This document shows positions 51,145-59,929 of a stretch of DNA of 64,000 nucleotides, in pieces. A program made the position numbers and the translations under genes. This DNA is from JBBQWZ01 sp038210135. GTDB lineage: Bacteria; Acidobacteriota; Terriglobia; Bryobacterales; Bryobacteraceae. Where the stretch lies: contig JBBQWZ010000023.1 in NCBI GenBank assembly GCA_038210135.1, positions 1 to 64,000 of the forward strand, given 5' to 3'. The stretch's first letter is position 1, and every line of letters begins with the position of its first letter. Below the pieces are notes generated by a model. That model worked only from the letters and a program-made list of their open reading frames with translations, searched no databases and was not told where the DNA came from.

Positions 51145-52473
51145 TTATCTGACCAAGTGAAATTGTGTTTGCCGCTTGAGCATCCAACTCATTTTTCCGC
51201 TTTCGTCGAGCTGCGCGTCTTCTTCCTGGCCGATAAATACTTCCCGGCCTCCCCACTCTGGAACAGCCGCGCGCACCGACAGTTCGATCGAGAACCAGGA
51301 TCCAGGAATCAGCGCCGTATCGCCTCGCCCGGGTACGCCTTCCTGCCGGTCCCAAAGGCCGATCAGTGGCCCGGCCCCATGCCCGTGGTCGCCGATCGGA
51401 TGCGTGTATACCGAGCCCTTGATGCCTTCGGCGCGCATCGCCGCCAGTGTATCCGCCAGAACCTGATTGCCGCTGCGGCCCGGCTTCATCCGCTCGAGTA
51501 GCAGGTCCTGCAGCCGGTTCGATTGCGCGAGTGCTTTTTTCAAACCCGCCGGAGGTTCCGTCTCGCCAGCGCGAAGAACGTAGCCCATATGCTGAGTATC
51601 CGTATGGAGACGCATCGCCGTGATCCCAAAGTCAACATGCAAGGCGTCTCCTCGTTCGATGACAACGGGATCATCTTCCGACAGCATGTTGACTTCCGGC
51701 TTGGCCGATTTCTCTACGCGGACCGACGGGTGAAACCAAGTCCCCAAGCCCCGGTCCGCCACTTGCTGCCGGAGCCACCACACGACATCCTGATTGGTCG
51801 TCTTCCCCGGGGTGATCACCTCGTTTGAAAATGCGCGCGCAATCAGCGAGTGCACGATTTCCGTCATTTGCCGGTAAATCGGCAGCATCTCCGGCACGCG
51901 CGTCTCTATGTATTCGAGCGCTAGATTCTCCGCTCGCACGATCCTTTTTCGATGTTCTTCGCCGAGCACCGTTTCCAGCTTGTCGCGCTCTCCCGCCGAC
52001 AGGCCGTCCGAAAATGCGTGCGTCGCCGAGACGTCGATCGCGATGCTTGCCGGACGCCGTTGATCCACCAACTTTCGCAGCAGAGCCCACTGGCCCTCAC
52101 CGTAAATTTCCCGGCCCTCCACTTCCGGATCCCGGTAGACGGTATAGAGTCCGCCGTTCGAGCCTCCACCGAGCGCCAGCCGCTCCACGCCTTTTCCTTC
52201 GCCGCGGTCGTGAAACACCAGGATCGTGCGGCGCCGGGCCGCGAACACCGTCGGCGACACCAGCGATAAGAACGCCGGATCCTCGTTGTACTCGCGGCAA
52301 ATTACCAGCCACATTTCGACGCCGTGCTTCCGCATCAACTTCGGAAGCACACGCTCCAGCCGCATGCGCAGCCATTCCTGCTGAATCGCCGCCTGCTCGC
52401 GCATCGAGGGAATCTTCGGTTCCGCGGAGAAGGCGATTCCAGCCAACGCTACAAACAGGACTGCGATACGCAT
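51145..52473 (-). CDS. Exported M24-family metallopeptidase (Xaa-Pro aminopeptidase-like)
   Basis: The 442-aa protein has a signal peptide (MRIAVLFVALAGIAFSA). An N-terminal creatinase-like domain follows, then a pita-bread M24 domain with candidate metal ligands in LHVDFGITAMRLHTDTQHMG (Asp, Asp), HPIGDHGHGAGP (His), FSIELSVRA (Glu) and IGQEEDAQLDE (Glu). These five positions are those of dinuclear M24 peptidases. It probably removes N-terminal residues from peptides, perhaps before proline, outside the cytoplasm. The start at 52473 (ATG) gives the signal peptide; the longer frame to 52773 is antisense to the neighbour. It follows the tannase-family gene by 38 bp on the same strand, so the two may form an operon. 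Confidence 0.9.
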   Translation of the reverse strand: MRIAVLFVALAGIAFSAEPKIPSMREQAAIQQEWLRMRLERVLPKLMRKHGVEMWLVICREYNEDPAFLSLVSPTVFAARRRTILVFHDRGEGKGVERLALGGGSNGGLYTVYRDPEVEGREIYGEGQWALLRKLVDQRRPASIAIDVSATHAFSDGLSAGERDKLETVLGEEHRKRIVRAENLALEYIETRVPEMLPIYRQMTEIVHSLIARAFSNEVITPGKTTNQDVVWWLRQQVADRGLGTWFHPSVRVEKSAKPEVNMLSEDDPVVIERGDALHVDFGITAMRLHTDTQHMGYVLRAGETEPPAGLKKALAQSNRLQDLLLERMKPGRSGNQVLADTLAAMRAEGIKGSVYTHPIGDHGHGAGPLIGLWDRQEGVPGRGDTALIPGSWFSIELSVRAAVPEWGGREVFIGQEEDAQLDESGKMSWMLKRQTQFHLVR

Positions 52474-52511
52474 ATTTCGAGAATTCTCGCACGCCCTGCC
52501 GCGCGATGCGA

Positions 52512-54101
52512 TCATTTCTTCTTGGCGGTTGCGGCTGCCCCCGGATGAACGCAAACGAAATTCTGCGCTTCGTCGATACTCCCGGATCCCTTGTAGCGGG
52601 CAACCTGCGGATACGGACACAGCGGACGTGTGCGATTCGCCGCGGAACTGACGCCGGCACTCACCGCGCTCGCATGCGATGCAACGATCTTGCCCGGCGC
52701 TTGCCCCGTTTCGACCCACGGCTCCAACGCGGCCATCGCGTAAAACTGATTCGGCCCGGGCCCACCGAGGCAATGACCCATGCCCGGAACCATAAACAGC
52801 CGCGCGAATTTACGCGTCCGGTCCGCGCCCATGGTTTTGCTGACCGCCTCGTAATACCCGATCGTGTCCTCCGGAGCCACCGCCGAGTCGCCCCAACCGG
52901 AATAAATGATCAGTTTGCCGCCCCGCTTTTCAAACGGCGTCAAGTTCGTCTCAAGCGCATTCATGAAGCCAAGCTTTTCGTTCGCGAACTTCAAATCGCG
53001 CTCACTGTCCAACGTGCGCGAATCCCAGTTCGGATCGTGGAAAAGAAAATAGCGGAAGAAGCTAACCCGCGGCGGCGTCGGCGGACTGATGTGATAAGTT
53101 GCCCAACTTTGTCCCGGACCCAGGTCTTCGCTGCCGGGAGTGTAGCCCGCAAACAGCCGGACCCCGGTCTTCGGATCACGCCAGCCGGCATAGACTTTGC
53201 GCACCGCTTCCACCTGCGGCTGCGTGAGGCAACTGGCGTCGTCGCCGTTCTTGCAGAGCAAAGTCCCGGGATCGAACTTACAACGGCGCGGATCGTCGAT
53301 CAAGCCATCCTTCAGTCCATCGATCGCGTCGCAAGCGTTTGTCGCAGCCTTCGTGATCGTCGCGAGCTTTGAAACCGGAAGGATCGGCTCGCCGTCCGCG
53401 TGCATCGCGTTCCACGAATGTAGGAACGCGAACGTCTGCCGGATCCGGTTGTTGGCCGGAGCCCCCGCGATGATGCCGTCGTAGTCCTCCGGATACCGCT
53501 GTGCTTCCGACAGCGCCTGATGCCCGCCCGCCGAGCAGCCGACGAAGTAGGATTTCGCGGCGAACTTCCCCGTCTGCACCCGCAGAATCAGCTTGGACGT
53601 TTCAGTCATCACATGTACCGCGCGATACGCATAGTCGATCAGCTTCTCCGGATGCCCTTGGCCGAACCGCATATCGTCGCCCGGGTGCCCGGTATCGTGG
53701 CTTGCCGTCGCGTAGCCTCGTCGCAGCGCGCCGGCCATCGCGCCATAAGATAGCGCGCCCGAATACCCGCCATTGCCGACGCCTTCGAAGCGCCCGTTCC
53801 ACGCGGCCGCCGCCGGAATCCACAATTCAAAATTGATTTCCGAATCCGCCACTGGATGCGCGACGGCTTCCACGCGGCAGAAAGTGGGAAGCGTCATGGG
53901 CGCAGCGATGCCCGGTGCGCGGAACGGTCCCGCCGGAATCACCGCGGCCGCTCGAATCATGACGTTGGGAATCGTCATCTCGACGAGCTTCGCGCACGGC
54001 GTCCCCTCCTGCGTCGTAGGCGTTTTCGCCGGAGCCGCCCAGGCGCCAGTTACAGAAATCCCAAACAAGATCCAGCCGAAATACTTCGTCGTATCGCGCA
54101 T
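52512..54101 (-). CDS. Tannase/feruloyl esterase family protein, exported
   Basis: The 529-aa exported alpha/beta-hydrolase-like esterase has a signal peptide to about residue 24. The nucleophile elbow is YFVGCSAGGHQAL, with Ser190 preceded by Cys189. The partner motif is GMGHCLGGPG near the C-terminus, forming the CS-D-HC arrangement of this family, in which a disulfide links the Ser and His elbows. A capped lid domain with a Cys-rich, calcium-type loop (DAIDGLKDGLIDDPRRC) is present. It would hydrolyse aromatic esters such as feruloyl or galloyl esters of plant material. ATG 54101 is preferred over TTG 54107. It is divergent from a small membrane-protein gene. Confidence 0.93.
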   Translation of the reverse strand: MRDTTKYFGWILFGISVTGAWAAPAKTPTTQEGTPCAKLVEMTIPNVMIRAAAVIPAGPFRAPGIAAPMTLPTFCRVEAVAHPVADSEINFELWIPAAAAWNGRFEGVGNGGYSGALSYGAMAGALRRGYATASHDTGHPGDDMRFGQGHPEKLIDYAYRAVHVMTETSKLILRVQTGKFAAKSYFVGCSAGGHQALSEAQRYPEDYDGIIAGAPANNRIRQTFAFLHSWNAMHADGEPILPVSKLATITKAATNACDAIDGLKDGLIDDPRRCKFDPGTLLCKNGDDASCLTQPQVEAVRKVYAGWRDPKTGVRLFAGYTPGSEDLGPGQSWATYHISPPTPPRVSFFRYFLFHDPNWDSRTLDSERDLKFANEKLGFMNALETNLTPFEKRGGKLIIYSGWGDSAVAPEDTIGYYEAVSKTMGADRTRKFARLFMVPGMGHCLGGPGPNQFYAMAALEPWVETGQAPGKIVASHASAVSAGVSSAANRTRPLCPYPQVARYKGSGSIDEAQNFVCVHPGAAATAKKK

Positions 54102-54252
54102 CAACAAGCTCCCATCGAACGCGGCCGGATTACGTCCGCGCCAAGCTCGATAGTACGCGACCGCCGTTCCATTCGGCGAGTCTGTTATCGAATTTCGAAC
54201 CGAGGTGCGCGACCCTGGCTGCGAATTGCGCCCGCCAAATCAGAGGAAACGA

Positions 54253-54546
54253 ATGGAACGGATATTGACGCCGCTCATCACCGGCCGCTGGATAGGTGTC
54301 CTGACGGGCTTCGGAATCGCCTGTTGGATCTGGGCAAATCCCAGCCAATCCACCGGCCAGATCACGTTGGCGGAGAAGGGCATGGGAGACGCGCTGATCA
54401 TAGGAACCAGTAGTTACCTGCCGCCGCACTTGGGCCGTGCGGGAAAGGTCCGCGAAGAAGACGGATATGTCATTTGCACCACAACGATGACGATTCCCGA
54501 AAAGCACGACTGGATCATCACCGCGACTGCCAACGGAATCGACTAG
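54253..54546 (+). CDS. 97-aa single-pass membrane or secreted protein, unknown
   Basis: The ORF has a good AGAGGAAA Shine-Dalgarno before its ATG and encodes a hydrophobic N-terminal helix (LITGRWIGVLTGFGIACWIW, about 8-27). A polar domain follows with GDALIIGTSSYLPP and a lone Cys in DGYVICTTT. I recognise no family. It is the first gene on the plus strand facing away from the tannase gene and is followed by a palindromic element. Confidence 0.6.
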   Translation: MERILTPLITGRWIGVLTGFGIACWIWANPSQSTGQITLAEKGMGDALIIGTSSYLPPHLGRAGKVREEDGYVICTTTMTIPEKHDWIITATANGID

Positions 54547-54845
54547 TGGGATGTCCGCGAGATCCCTTTAGTACGCGGATCTCTCACGTTTAACCCCGCC
54601 CGTAAGGGCGGGGACTCTTCGTCAGTCAACCACCGTAAAGGTCGATCGCGGACAGCCCACTAGGTGTGGTTCAAACTGCCGTGGTCTGAAAAACTCTCCG
54701 CCGCGCAGCCTCGGACCGATTGGCTCGCGCCAACGGAAACAGCCGGTCCGCGGTCTGCCGGAATCCAGGCGCGGTCCCGGTGGCGGTTTGTGCCAACCGC
54801 CACAAAACTGCACGCTCGGCGATTTTTTCAGTAACGAACGCTGTT
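54547..54845. other. Intergenic region between the 97-aa ORF and the PaaK-like gene
   Basis: This convergent gap of 299 bp contains the CCCCGCCC palindrome (54594-54613). No gene was found: open frames here are antisense in character, with no start signals or recognisable domain. Confidence 0.5.
54594..54613. repeat. Perfect 20-bp palindromic element CCCCGCCC-GTAA-GGGCGGGG, copy 2
   Basis: This is the exact reverse complement of the element at 19441-19460. The flanks are similar on one side (GGGA-C/T-TC). Here it lies 48 bp after the stop of the 97-aa ORF and can act as a transcript-end hairpin. Confidence 0.78.
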
Positions 54846-55979
54846 TTAGTAAACGCCTTCAACCACGCTGGTGGCGAAGCCGCGGAACGGCCGCACATTA
54901 CGAACGCCATCCCAGGGATAGCGTTCGCATGGTTTCTCGCGTTCGCACTCGTCGCGTTCGAGGAAGCGCGGCATAAAGAATTCCTTGGTCAGCGTAGTCA
55001 GCCGGGCGCGACCCGTGGCGCCATACTCGACCAGCTTCAACGGATCGTTGAAATCCACGACTTCGATCATCGCGCGCGCATTCGGCGGGTAGTAGATGAT
55101 CGCGTAGTTGTCGGCCGGGTCGAACGGCTTGCCCGTCGCCAGGCCCATCAGCGTGTTTCCGTACGTCGGCGCGAAGTGAATCGTCGGTCCCAGCAACTCT
55201 TCTTTGGCGAAGCGATGGAACTGCGGAGTCATTTCCGTACCGCCGCAAAACACGCCCTTCAGGCCGTACTTCTTCAATGAAATCTTTTCGCACAGCGACT
55301 CGAGCAGCTTCGGAGTCGTGAACATGCACTTGATCTCGTGCGCCTTCAAGAGCGTTAGCGCCTGATCGATAACGTGCGTCTTGTAGCGCTCCATTTCATC
55401 GAGCTTGCCCGCTTTTACCAGCTTGATTACCCAGCGCGGATCGAGATCGACGCAGAACGAAATACCTCCGCGATGCTGCGCGAGGTGTTCGACCGCCAGT
55501 CGCAGCCGGCGTGGGCCCGAAGGACCGAGCATCAGCCAATCCGCACCCTTGGGATAAAACTCGTCCGGCAGCGTGTCCGAAAACGCTTCGTAGTCGATCC
55601 GAAAATCTTCGATCGCGATGCGCGACTTCGGAACGCCGGTCGATCCTCCCGTCTCGAACGTATAAATTGGACGGTTGGCGTACGCCTTCGGTACCCAGCG
55701 CCGCACCGGACCTCCGCGCAGGTCGCCGTCTTCAAAGCTAGGGAACTTGTCGAGGTCCGCGTAGCATTGGACGTCTTTGCGCGGATCGAAGCCCAGCGTC
55801 TTGGCCTTTTCAAGCCAGAAAGGCGTGCCGGTTTCCGGGTCGAAGTGCCAAGCCACCATTTCGCGGGTCCAGGCGTCAAGCTTGGTTTTCGCCGCCGCAA
55901 TGGCGGAGGCAGCGGCCGGCCCGGCTCCGGGTTCGGCGGCAAGAGTATTGGTAGCGTGATGAGCGAGAGACGGTGTCAC
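54846..55979 (-). CDS. Acyl-adenylate-forming enzyme (phenylacetate-CoA ligase/PaaK-like)
   Basis: The 377-aa protein has the AMP-binding P-loop of the ANL superfamily, TFETGGSTGVPKSR (107-120). It also has TTPKLLESLCEK, a GVFCGGTEMT segment that matches the A4/A5 region of PaaK, and PTYGNTLMGLA. A clear C-terminal AMP-binding subdomain is short or missing: the usual length is about 430 aa, and this ends at RGFATSVVEGVY. It would activate a carboxylic acid with ATP; the acid and acceptor are unknown. The start is a GTG at 55979. It stands alone between convergent and divergent neighbours. Confidence 0.82.
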   Translation of the reverse strand: MTPSLAHHATNTLAAEPGAGPAAASAIAAAKTKLDAWTREMVAWHFDPETGTPFWLEKAKTLGFDPRKDVQCYADLDKFPSFEDGDLRGGPVRRWVPKAYANRPIYTFETGGSTGVPKSRIAIEDFRIDYEAFSDTLPDEFYPKGADWLMLGPSGPRRLRLAVEHLAQHRGGISFCVDLDPRWVIKLVKAGKLDEMERYKTHVIDQALTLLKAHEIKCMFTTPKLLESLCEKISLKKYGLKGVFCGGTEMTPQFHRFAKEELLGPTIHFAPTYGNTLMGLATGKPFDPADNYAIIYYPPNARAMIEVVDFNDPLKLVEYGATGRARLTTLTKEFFMPRFLERDECEREKPCERYPWDGVRNVRPFRGFATSVVEGVY

Positions 55980-56211
55980 GATATTTAAGATAACGCAGGC
56001 GAGGCCCTTGGACTAAAATTTCAACGCCATCCGTGCGAAGTAGCCGGATCGTGCGAGGCGCGGCAGTGAGCCCGCGCGCACTCATCGTGTTCGCAACACT
56101 CCGCCAGCCTGCCGGTTTTTGCGATCCTTATGAATCCGCGCCAAGAGCCGGCCCTCAACAAATGTTAAAAAGTGACAAAGTCGAACGGCGCTCGTCCAAT
56201 GGGAGATTTCG

Positions 56212-57624
56212 ATGAACAAGATTCTGATTTGCGCATTCGTTTTCGCCGGCCTCGCCGTTTCGGCGGCCGATTGGCCTAGTTTCCGCGGCCCTAACGGCAC
56301 CGGCGTCGCTGAAACCTCTCTGCCATCCGACATCGGACCGGACAAGAACGTGATCTGGAAGATCGACTTCCCCCCAGGGCACTCTTCGCCCTCGGTCTCC
56401 GGAAACCGCATTTTCTTGACCGCCTATGAAGGCGACAAACTCCTCACTGTCGCCCTCGATCGCTTGACCGGCAAAGAAATCTGGCGCGTCGAAGCGCCAC
56501 GTCCGCGCAAGGAAATTTACGACAAACGCAACAGCCCCGCCTCGCCGACTCCGGCCGCCGACGGCAAGAGCGTCTTCGTCTTCTTTGGCGACTACGGCAT
56601 GCTCGCCTACGACTTCAACGGCAAGGAGATCTGGCGAACTCCGCTGGGCCCCTTCAACAACGTCTACGGCATGGGCGCGTCACCGGTCCTGGTCGATGAC
56701 AAAGTCATCCTGGTTTGCGACCACTCCGGCGGCTCGTTCGTGATCGCGCTCAGTAAAGCGACCGGAAAACAGATTTGGAAACGGCCCCGCGCGGAAGCGC
56801 TCACCGGGCATTCGACGCCCGTCATCTACCGGCCCAAAAACGGAAATCCGCTGATCATCGCTCCGGGTTCGTTCCGCATGGACGCCTACGACGCGACAAA
56901 CGGCGAGAGCATCTTCTGGGTTTACGGACTCGCCTCTGAAATGAAATCAATCCCCGTGCTCGACGGCGACAAACTGTACATTAACGGTTTCAATACGCCC
57001 GAAAACGATCCCGGCAAACAGATTCCGGTTCTGCCCTTTGAAGACGTCCTGAAGGAATGGGACAAGAATCACGACGGCAAAATCTCCGTCGATGAGTCTC
57101 CGGATAAGCGCACCAGGGATTACTTCCCCTACACGGACTTAAATCGCGATGGATTCCTCGACAAAGAAGAGTGGGACAAATTCCGCGCCGTGATGGCGGC
57201 CGAGAACGGACTGCTCGCTTACAAAATGACGGGCAAAGGCGATGTTTCACAATCCGGTCTCCTGTGGAAATACCACAAGGCGATTCCGCAACTGCCTTCG
57301 ACCGTGCTCTACAAGGGCGTGCTGTATATGATCAGCGACGCCGGCGTCCTGTCCACGTTCGATCCCGCCAACGGCACCGTCCACAAACAGGCCCGCCTGC
57401 GCGGCGTGTCGGACCGCTATTACGCGTCGCCAGTCGCCGCCGACGGCAAGGTGTTCATCGCCAGCCTATCCGGCACCATGACCGTGCTCAAGGCCGGACC
57501 GGACCAGGAAGTTTTGTCCGCCAACAAATTCGAAGACGAAATCTACGCCACGCCGGCCATTGCCGACGGGCGCATTTACGTCCGCACACGGACGGCGCTG
57601 TACTGTTTCGGATCCAAGAAGTAA
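56212..57624 (+). CDS. Exported PQQ-type beta-propeller protein with two EF-hands, copy 1
   Basis: The 470-aa protein has a signal peptide (about 1-18). PQQ-enzyme-like propeller blades follow, beginning WPSFRGPNGTGVAETSLP and repeating the (G/N)-x-x-(I/L)W and ALDRxTGKEIW pattern. Between blades it carries two canonical calcium-binding EF-hand loops: DKNHDGKISVDE (284-295) and DLNRDGFLDKEE (309-320). No quinoprotein dehydrogenase catalytic Asp or Cys ring is evident, so the propeller is probably a binding or assembly (BamB-like) scaffold rather than an oxidase. The second copy follows 25 bp downstream. AGAT with poor complementarity precedes the ATG at 56212. Confidence 0.9.
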   Translation: MNKILICAFVFAGLAVSAADWPSFRGPNGTGVAETSLPSDIGPDKNVIWKIDFPPGHSSPSVSGNRIFLTAYEGDKLLTVALDRLTGKEIWRVEAPRPRKEIYDKRNSPASPTPAADGKSVFVFFGDYGMLAYDFNGKEIWRTPLGPFNNVYGMGASPVLVDDKVILVCDHSGGSFVIALSKATGKQIWKRPRAEALTGHSTPVIYRPKNGNPLIIAPGSFRMDAYDATNGESIFWVYGLASEMKSIPVLDGDKLYINGFNTPENDPGKQIPVLPFEDVLKEWDKNHDGKISVDESPDKRTRDYFPYTDLNRDGFLDKEEWDKFRAVMAAENGLLAYKMTGKGDVSQSGLLWKYHKAIPQLPSTVLYKGVLYMISDAGVLSTFDPANGTVHKQARLRGVSDRYYASPVAADGKVFIASLSGTMTVLKAGPDQEVLSANKFEDEIYATPAIADGRIYVRTRTALYCFGSKK

Positions 57625-57649
57625 GAAGCGAAAAGGACGACTCCCAGTA

Positions 57650-59104
57650 ATGACTCTTCTCGGACGAATCGCTCCGGCTGTTTTCATGATGACCACCGCC
57701 CTCGCCGGAGCGGCGTTCGCCGAGGATTGGGGGCGTTTCCGCGGCGCCAACGGAACGGGAGTCGCTTCCGCGAAGGACCTGCCCGTCGAGCTGGGTCCCG
57801 ACAAGAATTTGATCTGGCGCAGCGAAATCGGACCCGGCTATTCTTCGCCCGTGATCGGCGGCAACAAAATCTTCCTGACGACCTTCGACAAAGCCAAGAA
57901 GGTCGCCTACACGATCGGGCTCGACCGGAAAACCGGAAAGCTGCTGTGGCAGAAAGAAGCTCCAAAGGTTTCGGACGTCGCCATCCGCTCGGTGAACACG
58001 CCCGTTTCTCCGACGCCTGTCACCGATGGCAACGCCGTTTACGTCTTCTTTGAAAGCGCCGGCCTCGTTGCCTATACGGCCGACGGCGAGCAGAAGTGGC
58101 ACGTCCCGCTCGGACCGTTCAAGACGCCCTACGGCCCCGGCGCTTCGCCAATCCTGGCCGGCGACACGCTCCTCTTCTTAATGGATCAGGACGTCGATTC
58201 CTATCTCATCGCGGTAGACACCGCCTCCGGCAAGGTGAAATGGAAGACTGCCCGGCGCGGAGTCACGCATGGCTTCGCGACACCAGTCTTGTTCCAGCCG
58301 AAGAAGGGCCCGCTGCAGGTGCTCGTGTCTGGCTCCTATGAATTGCAATCCTACGCCGTCGCGACGGGAGAAAAGATGTGGTGGGTCGGCGGCATGGCCT
58401 GGCAGGCGAAATCGGAACCCATCGTCGCCGGAGATCACGTCTTCGTCCACTCCTGGATGGCGGACATGCCGGGCGTCGGCTTGCCGCCCACCATCGATCC
58501 GTGGGAAAAAGTGCTCGATTCGCACGACAAGGATAAAGATGGCAAACTGTCGCGCGCGGAATTGCCGTACGACGAGATGAAGAAACTGATGTTCCTGTTT
58601 GACCTGAATGGGGACGGCTTCATCGACGCCGACGAGTGGAAGGTGTTATTTGCGCGCAATTCCGCAGTCAACGGCGTGTATTCGATCAAGCTGCCGCAGT
58701 CGGACGCCGAACAAAAAGGCGATCTCACGAAGACCAACGTGGAATGGCGCTACGCCAAATCTCTTCCCAACATTCCCTCGCCACTCTTGATCGACAACGT
58801 GTTGTTTCTCCTCCGCGAGGGCGGGGTGCTCACCGCCCTCAACGCGAAAACCGGTGAAGTGATCAAACAGGGCCGCGTGAAGGACGCGCTCGATCCCTAC
58901 TTTGCTTCACCCGTCGCCGGTGATGGCAAGATTTATCTCGCCAGCCAGTCGGGAAAAGTGTCAGTAATCAAGGCGGTGGGCGAATGGGAAATCCTAGCCG
59001 TGAACGACCTAAAGGAAGAGATCTGGTCCACACCGGCGATCGACAGAAACCAGATTCTAGTACGAACGCAATCCGCCCTGTACTGTTTTGGCAAGAAAAA
59101 CTGA
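57650..59104 (+). CDS. Exported PQQ-type beta-propeller protein with two EF-hands, copy 2
   Basis: The 484-aa paralogue of the preceding gene has the same order: signal peptide (to about 24), DWGRFRGANGTGVASAKDLP, propeller blades, two EF-hands and more blades. The EF loops are DKDKDGKLSRAE (293-304) and DLNGDGFIDADE (318-329), again between blades at the same place as in copy 1. The final blade ends ILVRTQSALYCFGKKN, as in copy 1 (RIYVRTRTALYCFGSKK). It is co-directional, with a 25-bp gap and AAAAGGA upstream. The two probably arose by tandem duplication; their divergence shows that the duplication is old. Confidence 0.9.
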   Translation: MTLLGRIAPAVFMMTTALAGAAFAEDWGRFRGANGTGVASAKDLPVELGPDKNLIWRSEIGPGYSSPVIGGNKIFLTTFDKAKKVAYTIGLDRKTGKLLWQKEAPKVSDVAIRSVNTPVSPTPVTDGNAVYVFFESAGLVAYTADGEQKWHVPLGPFKTPYGPGASPILAGDTLLFLMDQDVDSYLIAVDTASGKVKWKTARRGVTHGFATPVLFQPKKGPLQVLVSGSYELQSYAVATGEKMWWVGGMAWQAKSEPIVAGDHVFVHSWMADMPGVGLPPTIDPWEKVLDSHDKDKDGKLSRAELPYDEMKKLMFLFDLNGDGFIDADEWKVLFARNSAVNGVYSIKLPQSDAEQKGDLTKTNVEWRYAKSLPNIPSPLLIDNVLFLLREGGVLTALNAKTGEVIKQGRVKDALDPYFASPVAGDGKIYLASQSGKVSVIKAVGEWEILAVNDLKEEIWSTPAIDRNQILVRTQSALYCFGKKN

Positions 59105-59318
59105 CCGCCCAACTCAGCCGGAATCGAACGTTAGCACTGGGCGCCGGACGCATGGATGGGGCCGACGTCGAGAACCTTCTCGCGCCTCGTGCTGCCAACC
59201 CACCCCATCCAATGAGCGATTCCGAGCATATACGGCTCCGAGCTTTCTAATTTCTTCTCCCTTAGATCTCAAACCGCGAGATTCGGTTTGAAACTTGGGA
59301 CATTCGGTGCCGGCGACA

Positions 59319-59468
59319 CTAGACTGGCCTGCGGCCCTGGATGATGCGAATAAGCATAACCGCAATGGCCAGCACCAAAAGGATGTGGATGAAGCCGCCC
59401 ATGGTGTAAGACGTCACCAGGCCGAGCAGCCACATGACCAGCAAAATTACAAAAATGGTTTCCAACAT
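59319..59468 (-). CDS. Lmo0937-family small membrane protein
   Basis: The 49-aa protein (ATG 59468, AAAGGA nine bases upstream) has two hydrophobic helices, ETIFVILLVMWLLGLVTS and GGFIHILLVLAIAVMLIRII, ending in RGRRPV-type residues. The pattern MLxTIxVILLVLWLLGL, then YTxGGxIHxLLV, is that of the lmo0937 family of stress-linked small membrane proteins. The function is unknown. The longer in-frame extension upstream has no similarity. Confidence 0.88.
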   Translation of the reverse strand: MLETIFVILLVMWLLGLVTSYTMGGFIHILLVLAIAVMLIRIIQGRRPV

Positions 59469-59652
59469 GATTGTTTTCCTTTCGCGATCAGCGACTGATT
59501 TACACGCCGCGCACTGAACAAATAAGCAATTCTCCGGCCACGCGGCATCGAATCGGTATTTCGCTGAACGCAAAAGAGATCGTGATTTCCCGCCACTTTG
59601 TTACTTGCCGCCCAACGCAGATTCTGCACGTCGCGTGAACTGCTTACCGGCG

Positions 59653-59907
59653 TCAGGAGTGCGGCTGGTCGAGCGATTGAGCGAGGATCATCTCTTCGAT
59701 GGTCGGCCGCTCGGAGGGGAGAGGTTGATGGCAAACCGGGCAGAGTGCGGGTGCTAGGACGGGAGCAACGATAGAAGCCTGAATCGGTTTCGCTGACAGC
59801 GATTCGCGCTCCGCGGTCAGCAATGCGCGGCGGTCACTGGGTGAAAGCTGGGCAAGCTCTTTGGTAAGAGCAGTCAGGCGATTCCGTAGAGCCTCGAGGT
59901 CCGGCAT
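59653..59907 (-). CDS. 84-aa protein with a CxxC pair, unknown
   Basis: The ORF starts 23 bp after the stop of the transglycosylase gene on the same strand. It encodes an N-terminal amphipathic helical region (DLEALRNRLTALTKELAQLS, about 3-22) and a possible half zinc ribbon (CPVCHQPLPSE, about 56-66). A Ser/Leu-rich end follows. No strong Shine-Dalgarno is visible. I do not recognise the family; it could be a small regulatory or structural protein co-transcribed with the upstream gene. Confidence 0.55.
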   Translation of the reverse strand: MPDLEALRNRLTALTKELAQLSPSDRRALLTAERESLSAKPIQASIVAPVLAPALCPVCHQPLPSERPTIEEMILAQSLDQPHS

Positions 59908-59929
59908 GGCCAGCAGGGGCGACGCCGAT

